Source of the DNA: Augochlora pura
Lineage: Eukaryota; Arthropoda; Insecta; Hymenoptera; Halictidae
Direction of reading: 5' to 3'
NCBI RefSeq assembly: GCF_028453695.1
Contig: NC_135778.1
Coordinates: 3,916,166 to 3,980,165 of the forward strand
Length of the DNA: 64,000 nucleotides
The position numbers and the translations under genes are program-made. The notes below the pieces were generated by a model. The model made no database searches. It was not told where the DNA came from and saw only the letters and a list, made by a program, of their open reading frames with translations. Below are positions 46,701 through 58,300 of the stretch, piece after piece; the stretch's first letter is position 1; every line of letters starts with the position of its first letter.

Positions 46701-49324
46701 GCATAGAGCGAAGAGTTTAACATTAACAATTTGAGATGATAGGAAAGAAATTTGATAGTAGAATGTACGGTCATGGTTGGTGTATAGAGGCAGAAAGAAA
46801 TCAGCGGCAGACGATCGAATACCTCGAGCCCATGTTGAAATGCTTGCCCATAGTTAATTGCCACAGAACATTTAGTGTGGCAGGTGCGAATACTGGCTTC
46901 AATGATCTCACACCTCCGCCCTTCAGGTTCTTCAGGATCACTTCCAGCTCGTCCGTGAGCATGTCCGTCATCGGGCGTTTGCCATAACCAAAGTCCGCCA
47001 GACTATGGATCATCCAGCTAGCCAACTCTTTCCACACGGGTCCGTCATTCATCGTGATACCTTGCAACGAAAATCAAATTTCAATTTAGCTGTTGAATTT
47101 CCTGCCGAAATTATCCTTCTTCTTCTGATGATTCAAAATTTTGTTAGAATATATCGCAAACAGATATAAGAAGGCATGACACAAGAATTACAGTACTGCT
47201 ACTGAACAGTAAAATTGTTTGTCTTTCTATGAGAGATGAATTCACTAAGGAAGATCGGATTTAGCTTGCTTGCGAAAGGGCTAAGATAAAGTTGAGTCAG
47301 GTTACTTTGTTAACAGGTTTATTGCAGACGATAATGTTACGAATGCATCATCACCTTTCATTGACATTAGGGCATACCTTGTTTCTGTCCAAAATTGCGT
47401 ATCTTGATGAACTCGTTGAAGGGCCGGCCTTCGAACTCTCCGCCTTTCATCACCGCTGAGACTAGTTTTATTCCAGAAACAACCATGATCCTCTTCGTAC
47501 CGAAGTACAAAGTGATGATGTCGCTGCGGTATTCCTTGCAAAGTTCGATCAGTGCCAAATGCATCCCGCCGTGCTTCTCGATTAATTGCTTCAGAAACAT
47601 ATGATTGCCGATGATCGGCCAGGGAAATGGTCCTGCAAGATAATTCGTGCGTGCAAAGGAGAGAACAATTAACGGCAACTGATAACTTAATTAGAAATAT
47701 ATGAACGTATGAGGAAAATGATTTACAGGTTAGTAGAATTGTTCGGTTGATTCCGTGGATGTCTACGATGGTAACGATATGGAATAATTAACGATATGGA
47801 TTGTGAGGATACTGGAATGTCTAGAAGACATTACTGCTTATATATAAGCAATTTATTATTATAAATATGCAAAGCAGATAATTTTATCGTAAGAGGAACT
47901 ATACAATCCGACACAATTCATCTGCTACTGAAAATATACTAATAGTAATGGCCTGAATTCTATATTTTATGGAACAAATGATTCGTTTCGGATTTTATAA
48001 TTCTTTATTTTTTATAATTCTCTTATGCCAAAAATAGTATTAAAAATTGTTTTAATATTCATAGAATATACTTCAGCCGTTAAATATGCCCGATGAAAGA
48101 GATTCGAATCACATTAAACAGTTTTCTGTTTTCCGTACAAGAAGAGCAGACAAAATATTTCACAAATAATATTTTTAAATAAAAGGGAGGCATTGCTTCA
48201 CCGTCAACTAATTCCATAACCATAATAAAATAACCATCAATACTTTTTGAGAGTCGCTATACCAAACACTAAGTTAATTCGTTTTAATTTATGGAACACC
48301 ACGTAGGCGTTGCTTTAAATCATTCTACCGCTGACCTAATCAAAACGATCGCTGTCACACGTTTGAAAAAGATTGAGCTGATGATGATGATGCAACACAT
48401 CGAAACACCTTTCACTCTCGTCTCGTGAGAAAATTTTTTTCCGAACACTATTGGTAACTCCATATTTAAACAATTACACCGTAATATAAAGAAATGACAA
48501 ATAATCGATCTCGGATTTTCTATGCGATGGATATTATGAAAATGAAAAAGGCGCTTTCATGGCTTGTAATTTAATGAATAAAATCAATTTAAATTCTAAA
48601 ATCGATTAAAATTCTGAAATCAATTTGAAGGCTGGAAACTCTTCTGCACACTTGGTAGTTTATTATTTCAGTAACGTCCAACAATCGTGAAAATATTAAC
48701 GCATTAATTCGGCTCTATAAATCACTGCAAAGTAATTCGATCGTCCAACGAGGATTGTAACACGTGCGCTAAAGCTAATAGTGTTCGTTGTCGTAAGAAA
48801 CTTCCGACATGCTATCGGGGACCGTTAAACGATTTTCAATGCTGATCCATAATGCTTGTAGACACATAGATTGCCTCAAGTCAAATGGAGTCTATAGTTC
48901 AGCCCGTTATTTTAGTCGTACGTTGTCAAATTAAAGACAGAAGAAGAAAGACAAAGAAATACAAAAGTGCGGCTGCAAGATGCAAGAGGTTTTCTGCCAC
49001 GAACACATCGTCTACACAATTTTATTTTCGAGAAAAATTCAGGTAAATCTGACGTATTTGAGAGACGCATTCGAACGATAGGCAGCTTTTAATTATTCGC
49101 GAAGTCAGGCCGTGAATAGTTGATTGATCGTGCCACGATTCATCGCGAACGTGCGGAGCAACGTGCGAGATGTTTCGCAGAGAGTCACGGTCGCTACGAC
49201 CGGGATGTACTGTCAACAGAACCGTTCACTCACCTGGGGGATGTTTCTGCATTTTCAAGCTGGTAAACGTGAAGAACAGCAAGAAAATCACGGTCAACAA
49301 ACCCAGTATCACGGTGGCGATCAT
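43790..49324 (-). CDS. Divergent cytochrome P450, clan 2 (gene E, 490 aa)
   Basis: Eight exons, 5' to 3': 49324-49234, 47632-47378, 47060-46823, 46230-46071, 45718-45607, 45454-45274, 44805-44549, 43968-43790. All introns are GT-AG and the 1473 nt stay in frame. There is an N-terminal anchor (VILGLLTVIFLLFF), then HPPGP. The heme loop FGKG-RRK-C436-PG, ETLR and PERH are intact. Two usually conserved residues are changed: the C-helix reads W125-KEL-A129 (Arg in C and D), and the I-helix reads A299-AFTT (Gly in C and D). Exon 7 has an extra Gly codon (VIGPRR). The frame is open throughout, so it is not a plain pseudogene. Either catalysis has changed or decay is recent. Introns 6 and 7 carry TTAA MITEs. 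Confidence 0.87.
44149..44379. mobile_element. TTAA MITE, family 3, copy 4
   Basis: A 231-bp element with left end CCCCTTGCACTCCGCC and right end AGTGCGGGGGG. TTAA lies at 44145-44148 and 44380-44383. It lies in intron 7 of gene E. Confidence 0.85.
44883..45047. mobile_element. TTAA MITE, family 1-like
   Basis: A 165-bp element with left end CACGTTTCAGG and right end GGCGTGGAACGTG, flanked by TTAA at 44879-44882 and 45048-45051. The termini resemble those of the element at 7170-7486. It contains AGGTTATGTC repeats and lies in intron 6 of gene E. Confidence 0.65.
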
Positions 49325-49414
49325 TGCGCGGCTCCGTTGTGGCTTTCGGCGTCGTCGATCTGACCGTTAGATTCTAACGTACGGCTAACTTTGAACACTG
49401 TTCGATCCTGACCG

Positions 49415-49425
49415 TTTTATATAGG
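49415..49425 (-). promoter_or_regulatory. TATA box of P450 gene E
   Basis: TTTTATATAGG lies about 95 bp before the ATG at 49324. The shared upstream block (CTATCCGATAAGCTCGACAG, about 49498-49517) includes a GATAAG site also present before gene D. Confidence 0.5.
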
Positions 49426-49529
49426 CTTCCGTCTTCGGGCTCGTGGCCGTTTCAATTTCGTGCGCGATTCTTTATGCTGTCGCCGATAACGCGGCTCTAT
49501 CCGATAAGCTCGACAGACACGAGTAGCAA

Positions 49530-50534
49530 ATCGTCGTCCCTCAGCTCCTCTTCTTCCACCGGAGGTCTGTCGACATTAAAGAAAGAAGACACGAGTTGGC
49601 AATGCTTCAATGGGAGATATAGTTAGAAAACTTTTAGCGGCCGTTGCGTCGTGTTCGGTGTCAATTACAATAGCTGCTCTAGCCTCTTTCTTAGTTACTT
49701 ACGTTTCCAAAAATGAGTCTTATTCGCTGGACATTGCGGATACCGCGAACTTATCGTGGCGGAATATTAATCTGTTTGTTCCTACACGAAACGCGGATTC
49801 CATGTCCGAAGGGGAAAGGGCTCGCGGACCTAAAGGGATCCTAACACGGCACTGAAACATTTGCAAATCAATTTAGATTACTCGGCTTCGATTAACCGTT
49901 TCATATTTTGTTTGAATCAGATTTTACAAGAATAAATTGTGTCTTCCTGGAAAAATGATTTCGGAGGCTTGTTCATACTCTGGGCAACGTTATTGAAGAA
50001 CTATCTTTCGAAGAATCTGATATGCACACGTTGATACTTTTTTCGAAATTTTAATAATAACATAAAGTCAAACGGTATGAAATATATTTAACATATTGCA
50101 TAATATAAGAAGGTAATACGCGTGTATTATAAATGAAAAATCCATATTTATCATAAATGTCATCGCACTGTTTTTCGAACTATACTGTTCGTACTTTTAG
50201 CACTTCGGCAATTGTAATAATTTTCGCTATTTGGTAATAGAAATACTAAACTTATTTGAAAAGCACGGTAACGTGTACTACATTTAAAATATTGTCCTCT
50301 GAGTATTACAACCGTCCCCTATTATTCAGGTAATAAAATGGATTCCACGGTAGAAAAATTCGGGTTCCCGCTGGGCGATCCAGGTATCGACTCATTTTTG
50401 GATATCCTCGTAAGAATTGCAAAATGGTGCTTAGAAAAGCTGTGCTCGAATAATTTGTGGGAGCAATGTCTCTAGCGAATACGGTGGTGAGGAAACACAT
50501 TTCATCCAAGTGTTTCTCACGTTTCCTTCACTTC
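49530..50534. other. Upstream flank of gene E; no gene seen
   Basis: Contains a 5' flank piece shared with gene C (ATGAGTCTTATTC at 49713) and, at 50331-50430, sequence shared with 28.2 and 41.2 kb (GTAATAAAATG, TCGACTCATTTTTGGA). No coding exon was recognised. Confidence 0.55.
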
Positions 50535-50730
50535 AAACTAAACGGATGTTTAACGTTTTATCTTGAAACTTATTTGATGGAACAGGGTGCTCTTTATCAC
50601 TCACGTCAAAAACGTTGTCTTTGAACCGTTTAAACCAATCTCTGCGAGTTGTTTCAGATAGAGCGTACCTCCCATAAGCCTCCACTATTCTCGAGGTGAA
50701 AGCAGAAAAGTAATGCTTCACAAAAATGCT
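50535..50730 (-). mobile_element. mariner transposase N-terminal fragment
   Basis: The minus-strand translation reads RIVEAYGRYALSETTRRDWF then KRFKDNVFDVSDKEH. This is the typical helix-turn-helix to linker segment of mariner transposases (ALSETT..WF.RFK...FDV.D). Catalytic DDE residues are absent, so it is a dead fragment. Confidence 0.75.
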
Positions 50731-50989
50731 GTTTTTTCGATACGAAACCAGACATCTTTAATGCGATAGAAATTGTGTTCTTTGCACTACAATCAAATCG
50801 TACATACTGAAGTGCACTAACAGCACTACCGCACGCATCAGCAGTAACTTTTCGCCATATTGAAATAGCAGAACCACTGACCTATTTCAATTAATAGTGA
50901 GAATTAATTCAATCACCGAATATTTATCAATAAAAGCCTCGCAATAGAGGTCGGCATTTATTTAACAAAAATTAGACGGTTTTATAATA

Positions 50990-51420
50990 AAATTAACATA
51001 AATTGAAGCTCCTATTTCCACTAACTTCGATCATTATTTTTGGCAAAGAACTAAGCAATTTACGAATACAAATTGTGACAATTTCCTCCATTCATCTTTA
51101 AGACACTATTTTAATATATTAATATTTCGAAGTCGTTCGTGCGTCGAGTCAATTATCCCCAATAATTCTTCATTATACTTAAATCAGTGAATCGCACTGA
51201 CGAGTGAAAAAGCGAAATATTTTCTGATGAAAAATGATCTTTTATTATTTTAACTGTGTTAGTATGGATTGCAGCATTATCTTGCTGAAATATAAAGTTG
51301 ATGCCATAAGTAATGACATTCATTTGATTATTATTAAATATGATTTCACCTTTTACATTGTAGCCAATGTTTGTCTAAATTATTATACTTTCTTCGGTAA
51401 CGTAATGTCGAACTTTTAAT
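50990..51420 (-). mobile_element. Tc1-like transposase remnant
   Basis: The minus-strand translation includes FQQDNAAIHTNTVKIIKDHF and then ENISLFHSSVRFTDLSIMKN followed by YWG. This matches the Tc1 DDE domain (FQQDN...H, then PDLNPIEN.WG), with the PDLNPIEN block mutated. A downstream piece reads LKDEWRKLSQ. Stops and frame changes show it is inactive. Confidence 0.75.
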
Positions 51421-52303
51421 AATTCTTCTTTTTGTACATGATGATAAGTATGTTCACAAACGAAAAGAGTTTCAACGTGAATGACCCAGATGATTTTGAC
51501 TATTTTTATCGTCATGTATAAAAAGAGAAATTGTCAAAAGTGCTACATTACGTGGGCGAAGGGAATTTATTTAATGTCCGATTTCGAACGGGATTAGAAA
51601 CTTGCAAAATTTATTACAAATTTTATTTATCGAATCTGCTAATAATAAAATGCGTTGTCCATAATTTATATTTTGTAACAAGGCAAAAGTTAAAACTTAT
51701 GACCTTCACTGAATCTACTGTATAATTGAAATTTCCATTTCTTAATAAGCCGTCCATCATGTGTTACAATGGATGTCTTATGAAACATAATTGTTAATTC
51801 GAATGATTTCCTAGATTAAATCCATGTGGATGACTTACGTACATCTATTGGCTACTTCGACTCATCTCAAATAATTATACTGTAATTTTACCGATGAAGC
51901 GAATCGTGATACGTAGACGATGCAATAAATGAATGCTTTAATATTACTTAAATGTAATGATGATTGTAAGTAAAAAATAAGAAAAATATATATCTTTTTT
52001 TATCGGCTTAATATTAGAATGTAAATCTCATTTTTTACTTACATTTTTATTTATAGAGAGGATGACGAAAATTATAATTGTTTTACTTTAGAGACTGTGT
52101 CGAAGTTTACGTCATGTATAAGATGATTTATTTTACAAGACATTGTCATAAAAACGTTGCCGCGAAGCATACATTCACATACACATGTTTATATATATAT
52201 ACAGTAATTACTGTTAATATAAAAATATTGTGAACGCGTAATAAAAAATAATAACAATAAGTCCTTTCATAACAGTTTCATTATCATATGTACACTAGAC
52301 ACT

Positions 52304-55300
52304 TTATATGACGTCCAAATCGACCTCTTTCTTTGGACGTTTTTTCACTATTTTTTTCCCTCTCAAGGTAGTCGCTTTCCTCTTCCTGGCTTCCTTCTTT
52401 TTCTGTTGCCTAGCTATTTTACGTTTAGCAGCCAGCTCTGGATCCGTAACAAACTGCAAAGACAAGTATTCCAGTATGTGCATACTGACTCACAACATTA
52501 TCATAAGTGTAAAAATGTACCTGTTGCGTGCGCGTCTTTCTCCTTTCGGTTTTCTTGATATCCAGTTTTTGTTGTACGCGACTGAGTAACCTAGTGTATT
52601 CTTCGTTACCCATTCGTTTCTTTATCATTGTAGCTGCTTCTTTTGCCAATCGTCGCAAACCGACATTGTGCTCTTCTGTGGATGACATTTCACGTGCGAT
52701 TGGGGTCATGATACTGAAAAGTATTCCATCCAACTGTTCTATGTGTATGGTTGCCACAATACCAGCTACCCATTTTAAGAAAGCAGTTCTCTAAAAGATA
52801 AGATCCATTGAAATACAATAACAATAAAAAGGCATAACATAAAATATCATAACATACCACTGATTTTGAGTTTGGAGCCCGCGTTATTTCTACGTTCACA
52901 GCCTTTCTCATTCTCCTAAGCAACCAAGGGAGAGACAATCGATTCTTTTCTTTCGTCTCGTCATCTTTATCAGCGATTGCATTGTCACATGTATTGACGG
53001 ATTTTAGAATTCTCGCAATAAAAATTAAATTCTTAATAGTTTGGTCCATTAGTTCTTCGAACATTGTATCTGGCTGCAATTGAGCGATTAAATCTAAACT
53101 TAAGCTTCTTATAATACCGGTAGGATCGTAGTAGATGTAACCAGTTTCTGTTTCACATTTATCCGGATTATCTAATAAATCTACAGTTTTATCAATGTCA
53201 ACGGTAGCCAAAATGAAGCCGATCATTTGAGACGCTGCTAGACGCACCCATGAATGCGGATGTGCTAATAAAGACTGACTGTATTCTAAAACGTATAGAA
53301 TATTTCATTAATGTATAAAATATAAAAAATAATCAAATTGTTGTTAAGCAAAGTATTGAATTTACCAGCAAATGAACAAACAGATTCTTTGTACTCTTCG
53401 TTCTTGAGGAATGCTGTACAATTTGCGGATATCTTCAATAATAGTTGTAGAACTTGAAACATATGATGATCTTTCAGCCTCTCTGGATCCTTGATATTGG
53501 GTCGCATTTTTATTTCTGTATCTGTGTGCAACTTCACGTAACGACCAGGTTCTTCCTTATCATCGAACTTCGCATGGAATTGCTTCAATATAAGTGGTAA
53601 TACTTCCTTCAAACGGGATTCGAAAGTGTCTTTCTCTACACTGACGAATATTCCACACAATTGAGCAGCCAAAGCACGATGCGATACCTAAAATAATTAT
53701 CTTCATTAATGATACCATCTAGCAAATCACAAAACAGAACGTGCCGGAATAAACCATCAGTAATTACATCGTTATCTTTTAACCATTCTAGAACAATATC
53801 AAAAAGCTTGCTCCTTTTATTGTAGGGTATACGAGTAATCATTTCTTTGATACACTTGGCGCATAATTTACGACAAGTTGGGTCATCGTCGTTCACCAAA
53901 CTCGCACCCGCCATTATAAATATAAGACCCGATTTCAAAGCCAGGGTTCTCTGGAATCAGAATTAAACAAATTATAAAAATAGCCCAAATTCAATTTCTA
54001 ATTGTAGTAAATGTTACTCACTGCTGGAAATCCTGTAACAATACTATGAAGCATTTCTAATGCACTCAGTCGACCAGGTTGCATCTCATAATTTAGCTGT
54101 GTCAAATAAAACGCAATGTGTTTGTTCAAGTGCTTTCCAAGAGGATATTCCATTATGTAGGAGTAAAAAACAGAACGACACTGCTGTCGAATATGTTCCA
54201 ACTCTGATGTGATACTCAAAGCGGCAACTTTCTCCATGACAAGATATATTTCTGGGAAATTCATCTTTCGTGCAATTATTGCTTTCAGCAGCCCGAATGC
54301 TGTTGCATGTTTATCACAGTCGTGGATATCTTGTTCAGCATACATTACTAAAAGCTTCAACTGGTCCGTAGTAATTGTATAATGTTTCACATCGCGAACG
54401 ATTACAGACATACACTTAAAGCCAGCCATAACGAGATCGAAATTGTCTCCTTTGCTCAAACCTGGTGCAGCGTATTTGTGTAGTATGTTGAAGATGGATG
54501 TACAGATTTCAGAGATTGACTCCTTTACTGAAGATAAGTCCATCTTAAGCAGCCAATTTAAGCACTGCAAAGCCAACGTGCTCAGCTTGACGTGTTGAGA
54601 TTTTAAACAATCGCTTGCAATTGGTACGAACGGGTCTATGAAAGGTTTGAACGTTGCATTAGATACTTTGTCTCTTTTTAGCAATATATGAAAAAGTTTG
54701 AAACCAAATTCCATGATGACATGAACGTTAGTGTCTTTAGATGTTTTTGAAACAGCTTTTACGCCCATTCTATTTTTTGGCGCTGGTTGTATGATGTACA
54801 AGTCTGGTTTCTGTCTAGCTAACGCATTTGCATCTTTTTCTGTATATTGTTTCTCTTTCTTTTGGGGTAGCAGTTGCGGAATGTTTTCAGAAAGTACACC
54901 GTAAAGGAAAATCAGCATTTGTTCCAGAGGTATGAAAGCATTATCAGCTAGACCCAACACCACATTTCTTAAACACTCTACTACTTTCTGCACTGTTTTA
55001 TGCGAATGTGTTTTCAAGAGTACTTCTTTCAATGGTATAATTAAGTCCACTAAACATGATTCTGTAATATATTCAGCCAATATATGGAAGATATCAAAAC
55101 TTTTTGTAGACTTTGCCTCCGAAACATTTTTTACAATTCCGATTACTTCTTTTTCTTCAGCTGTTAAACCGAATAAATCCACTTTACACACCTAAAAAGA
55201 GGAGTATGATATTAGTACATTATATAATACTACTGATTTTGAAGATATATGTGACATAACTTACAGATAATATGCTCTGAAGATTTTCATTGATATCTAG

Positions 55301-58300
55301 TTTCTGGAAGTATGGCTTTAAAGCAACTAGTACTGATTGCACTGTATAGGCAAGGACGTGAACTTGAAAACCTTTTGTTAGCAATGTATTCATTTCTCTT
55401 AACAAATAGTGAAGATACTTTGGACCTAGAGTTATCATAATTTTCTGCAGTACCTCCCGTGTAACTCGCCTTACTGATTCCAGTCGGGATTTCAGAAAGG
55501 TGCACAATTTCATGAAGATGCTGAAATATCATATGTTATTTTATAGCAGTAATTATTACTTATAAGAGTATTACAGCAAGATATGCTGATATTTACCTGG
55601 GTAAGTTATTGCTTAGAATAATTTCTGGCAACTTTTGCAATAATTTAACAAATGCAAGGGCAATGGGGACTCTCATTAATTCTTCTTCTTCATTGTCTGC
55701 AGCAACCTTCTTCTTATTAATTTTGTGACTACTCTCGCGACTGGTTCTTGCTATGATAGTACGGTGAAGCTGTGGCAATAATTCTTTAGATATACTAAAG
55801 ACTACCTTCTTTGCCCCTTGTTGTGACAGTACTGTTGTTATTTCCATCGCAAGTGCCTCTTCTTGTATTTCCTTCTGCTCTTTGTCTACAATTTCTTCAA
55901 CATTCTCCACATTTTCAAGATTCAAAGCTTCATCTAGATTTTCCTCTACTTCCTTATCATTTTCGTTAATTATAGTTTCGTCAACATCGTCATCTTTCTT
56001 TTCTTTTTCAGCAGAAACTTGTTTATTTTCTGTGATCTGTATTTTTCTTCCTGATTCTAAGAATTCATCCACAAATTTGTATTTTGATAGATCGTAATGA
56101 AAAGCATCTAGAATAGCAACGATTATCCTAACAAGTTGTTTCTGATACTCAATAGAAGACCTCAATTTTCCCAAATAGTATTTCAAAATAATTTCGTATT
56201 GATGCCAAGGAAGCAATCTACACACTGTTCCAACTGTTTCTATTGCAGCATCAATAATACTATTTTTATGTATAAAAGCTACATTGCATAAATATGAAGA
56301 CGCCAGTGGTAAAATAAATTGTGTTAGAGTTCTTGGATTTGGAGCTTTCTTTAGTGTCTTTGCTATGCTACAAAATTTAAGAAGCGCACGAGCTCTTCTG
56401 TGCATTTGTAGATGTTGCATGTTCTCAAAGAAGTCTACTTCTGGATCTATCTTGTTGGTCAAGAGTGATAAATCACGCAGGACAGGATGCACTTCTGGAC
56501 ACTCCATTGACATAGTTCCCAAAAAACCTATCGAGTTAAGTCGTACAGCTTCAGTTTTGCTAACAATCCCCTTTCTTATAAGCACTAAAATTGTTTCATC
56601 CATTAGATAACGCCTATCTGCTGTGTTCTCTTGGTACTTTTTAGCCAATATTGGACCAATACGCTTCAAGCACTGTCCTGCATAATCTCTCATAGCTAAA
56701 TCTGCGTCGGTTTTAAGAAAGTAATAACAATTATAAATAATTCCTACTCCAAATTCCAATGTAATTTCATTCTTCTCCACTAAATTATTTATTTCAGTAA
56801 ATGCATCTAGCCTCTGCTGAAAATCTGGTTGGTCAAGCCATCTGCGGTCCCATGCGTTTAAAGCATTTATTATATTGTAATTTTTCATCAGCACTTCGCG
56901 AGTTTCTTCTACAGATCCTTCAACAATAGTTTTGTAGAGCCCCAGGAAAAGTTTGCGAGCAGGAATTGACGTGATTGTACCTAACAAAGGTAAAATTGCA
57001 GGTAGATGAATTTCTGGTTTTTTAATATGTTTTATGAGGTTTATAATTGTAGTGATTAATTCAATAATCGTTTCCTCTCCTTCTCTGGCACCAGTTCGCC
57101 TAACCAATATTGGTACAATGAGAGTGAGGAGAGTATCACAAGCATCAGCGTCTTTTACAAATTCAGAGATACGTGACAAAATTACCAACTCTGTTTTGTT
57201 TATTCTCCTGTTTGTCTTCTCTAGTTTCTTTTTTATATACTCCAAAATACTGAAAACATGAGGTAAAAGTATAGTAGATCCATAGTTGACACCACTAAGT
57301 AGAGCTTCCTCATTTATTTCCAGTAAATTATCAAGTTCCGGTGTTAAAGGAACCAAAAGTGTATCGGTTTCCATATCATTTGCATTTATTTTTCCATAAT
57401 CCTGCAACGTTACCATTTTCTCGATCATTTCAAGTATTCCGTTAATTACAGACGGGTGTGTCTTTGGAGCCAACAAAAGGCGCATAACGTACGGTAGTGG
57501 ACTGATTGACTTATTATCGTCCTGATACTTTATAAATAAGGGATAGTAACGTGAGTTCTGGCTCCATGTGATAAACAATTTTAGCAAAGGTGTTGGACTG
57601 TGAATACCTTCAATGGGCAACTTCTCCAACCATGGAAATACTGCTACATTAAACAATGCATCCAATTCGTGTTTGCTCCACTCATAATGTTCGTAATGAC
57701 TAAAAAATCGTACTAATATTAAGATACAACTTCTTCGTACATTTTTAATGGATGGTAAGTAGCCAACATGAACTTTATTTGATCTCTGCAAGATTCCAGT
57801 TACTTCTGCTAAAATGCATATGACTAAACCAAGTAAATAGGGTAGTAATTTTTGCCCCATTTTACTACCAAACTGTTCAATTAAAATTCCAAGTAAATTT
57901 ATAGCACTTTGCAAACGTTTAGGTGGTATAACATTGTTCAAATCAACCGAGCTAATAATGTTCTTTGTTAACTCTTCTAAATTGACTTTTTCATCTACTT
58001 CAAGCGGCATGTATTTATTAAAGGGCCTGAAAGCCATTTTTACAAATATAATCATTTCACTTTCTTGAGTGCCAGCTAGAAAACGTAGAATCAATTTTCG
58101 TCGTAAAAGACCACCTCCTTTGCCACCAGTTCTTGCTCCCGTTTTTGATGCCATTTTTGCATAAAGTAATCTCATTAGTATGGGTATAATATCTTTACGA
58201 TGTTCGTTCTGTATTGTGCTATTTTCTTCATCAATCTTGAATCGTGTTAATTCCTTTTTTAAATTCTGTTCGCTAATTAAACTAAAAAGATTATCTTTGT

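Noticed and set aside
53998..55191. Separate HEAT-repeat gene(s) between 52.3 and 55.5 kb
   Set aside because: Splice phases connect all of these frames to the 5.2-kb exon, and the total length and termini match UTP20.
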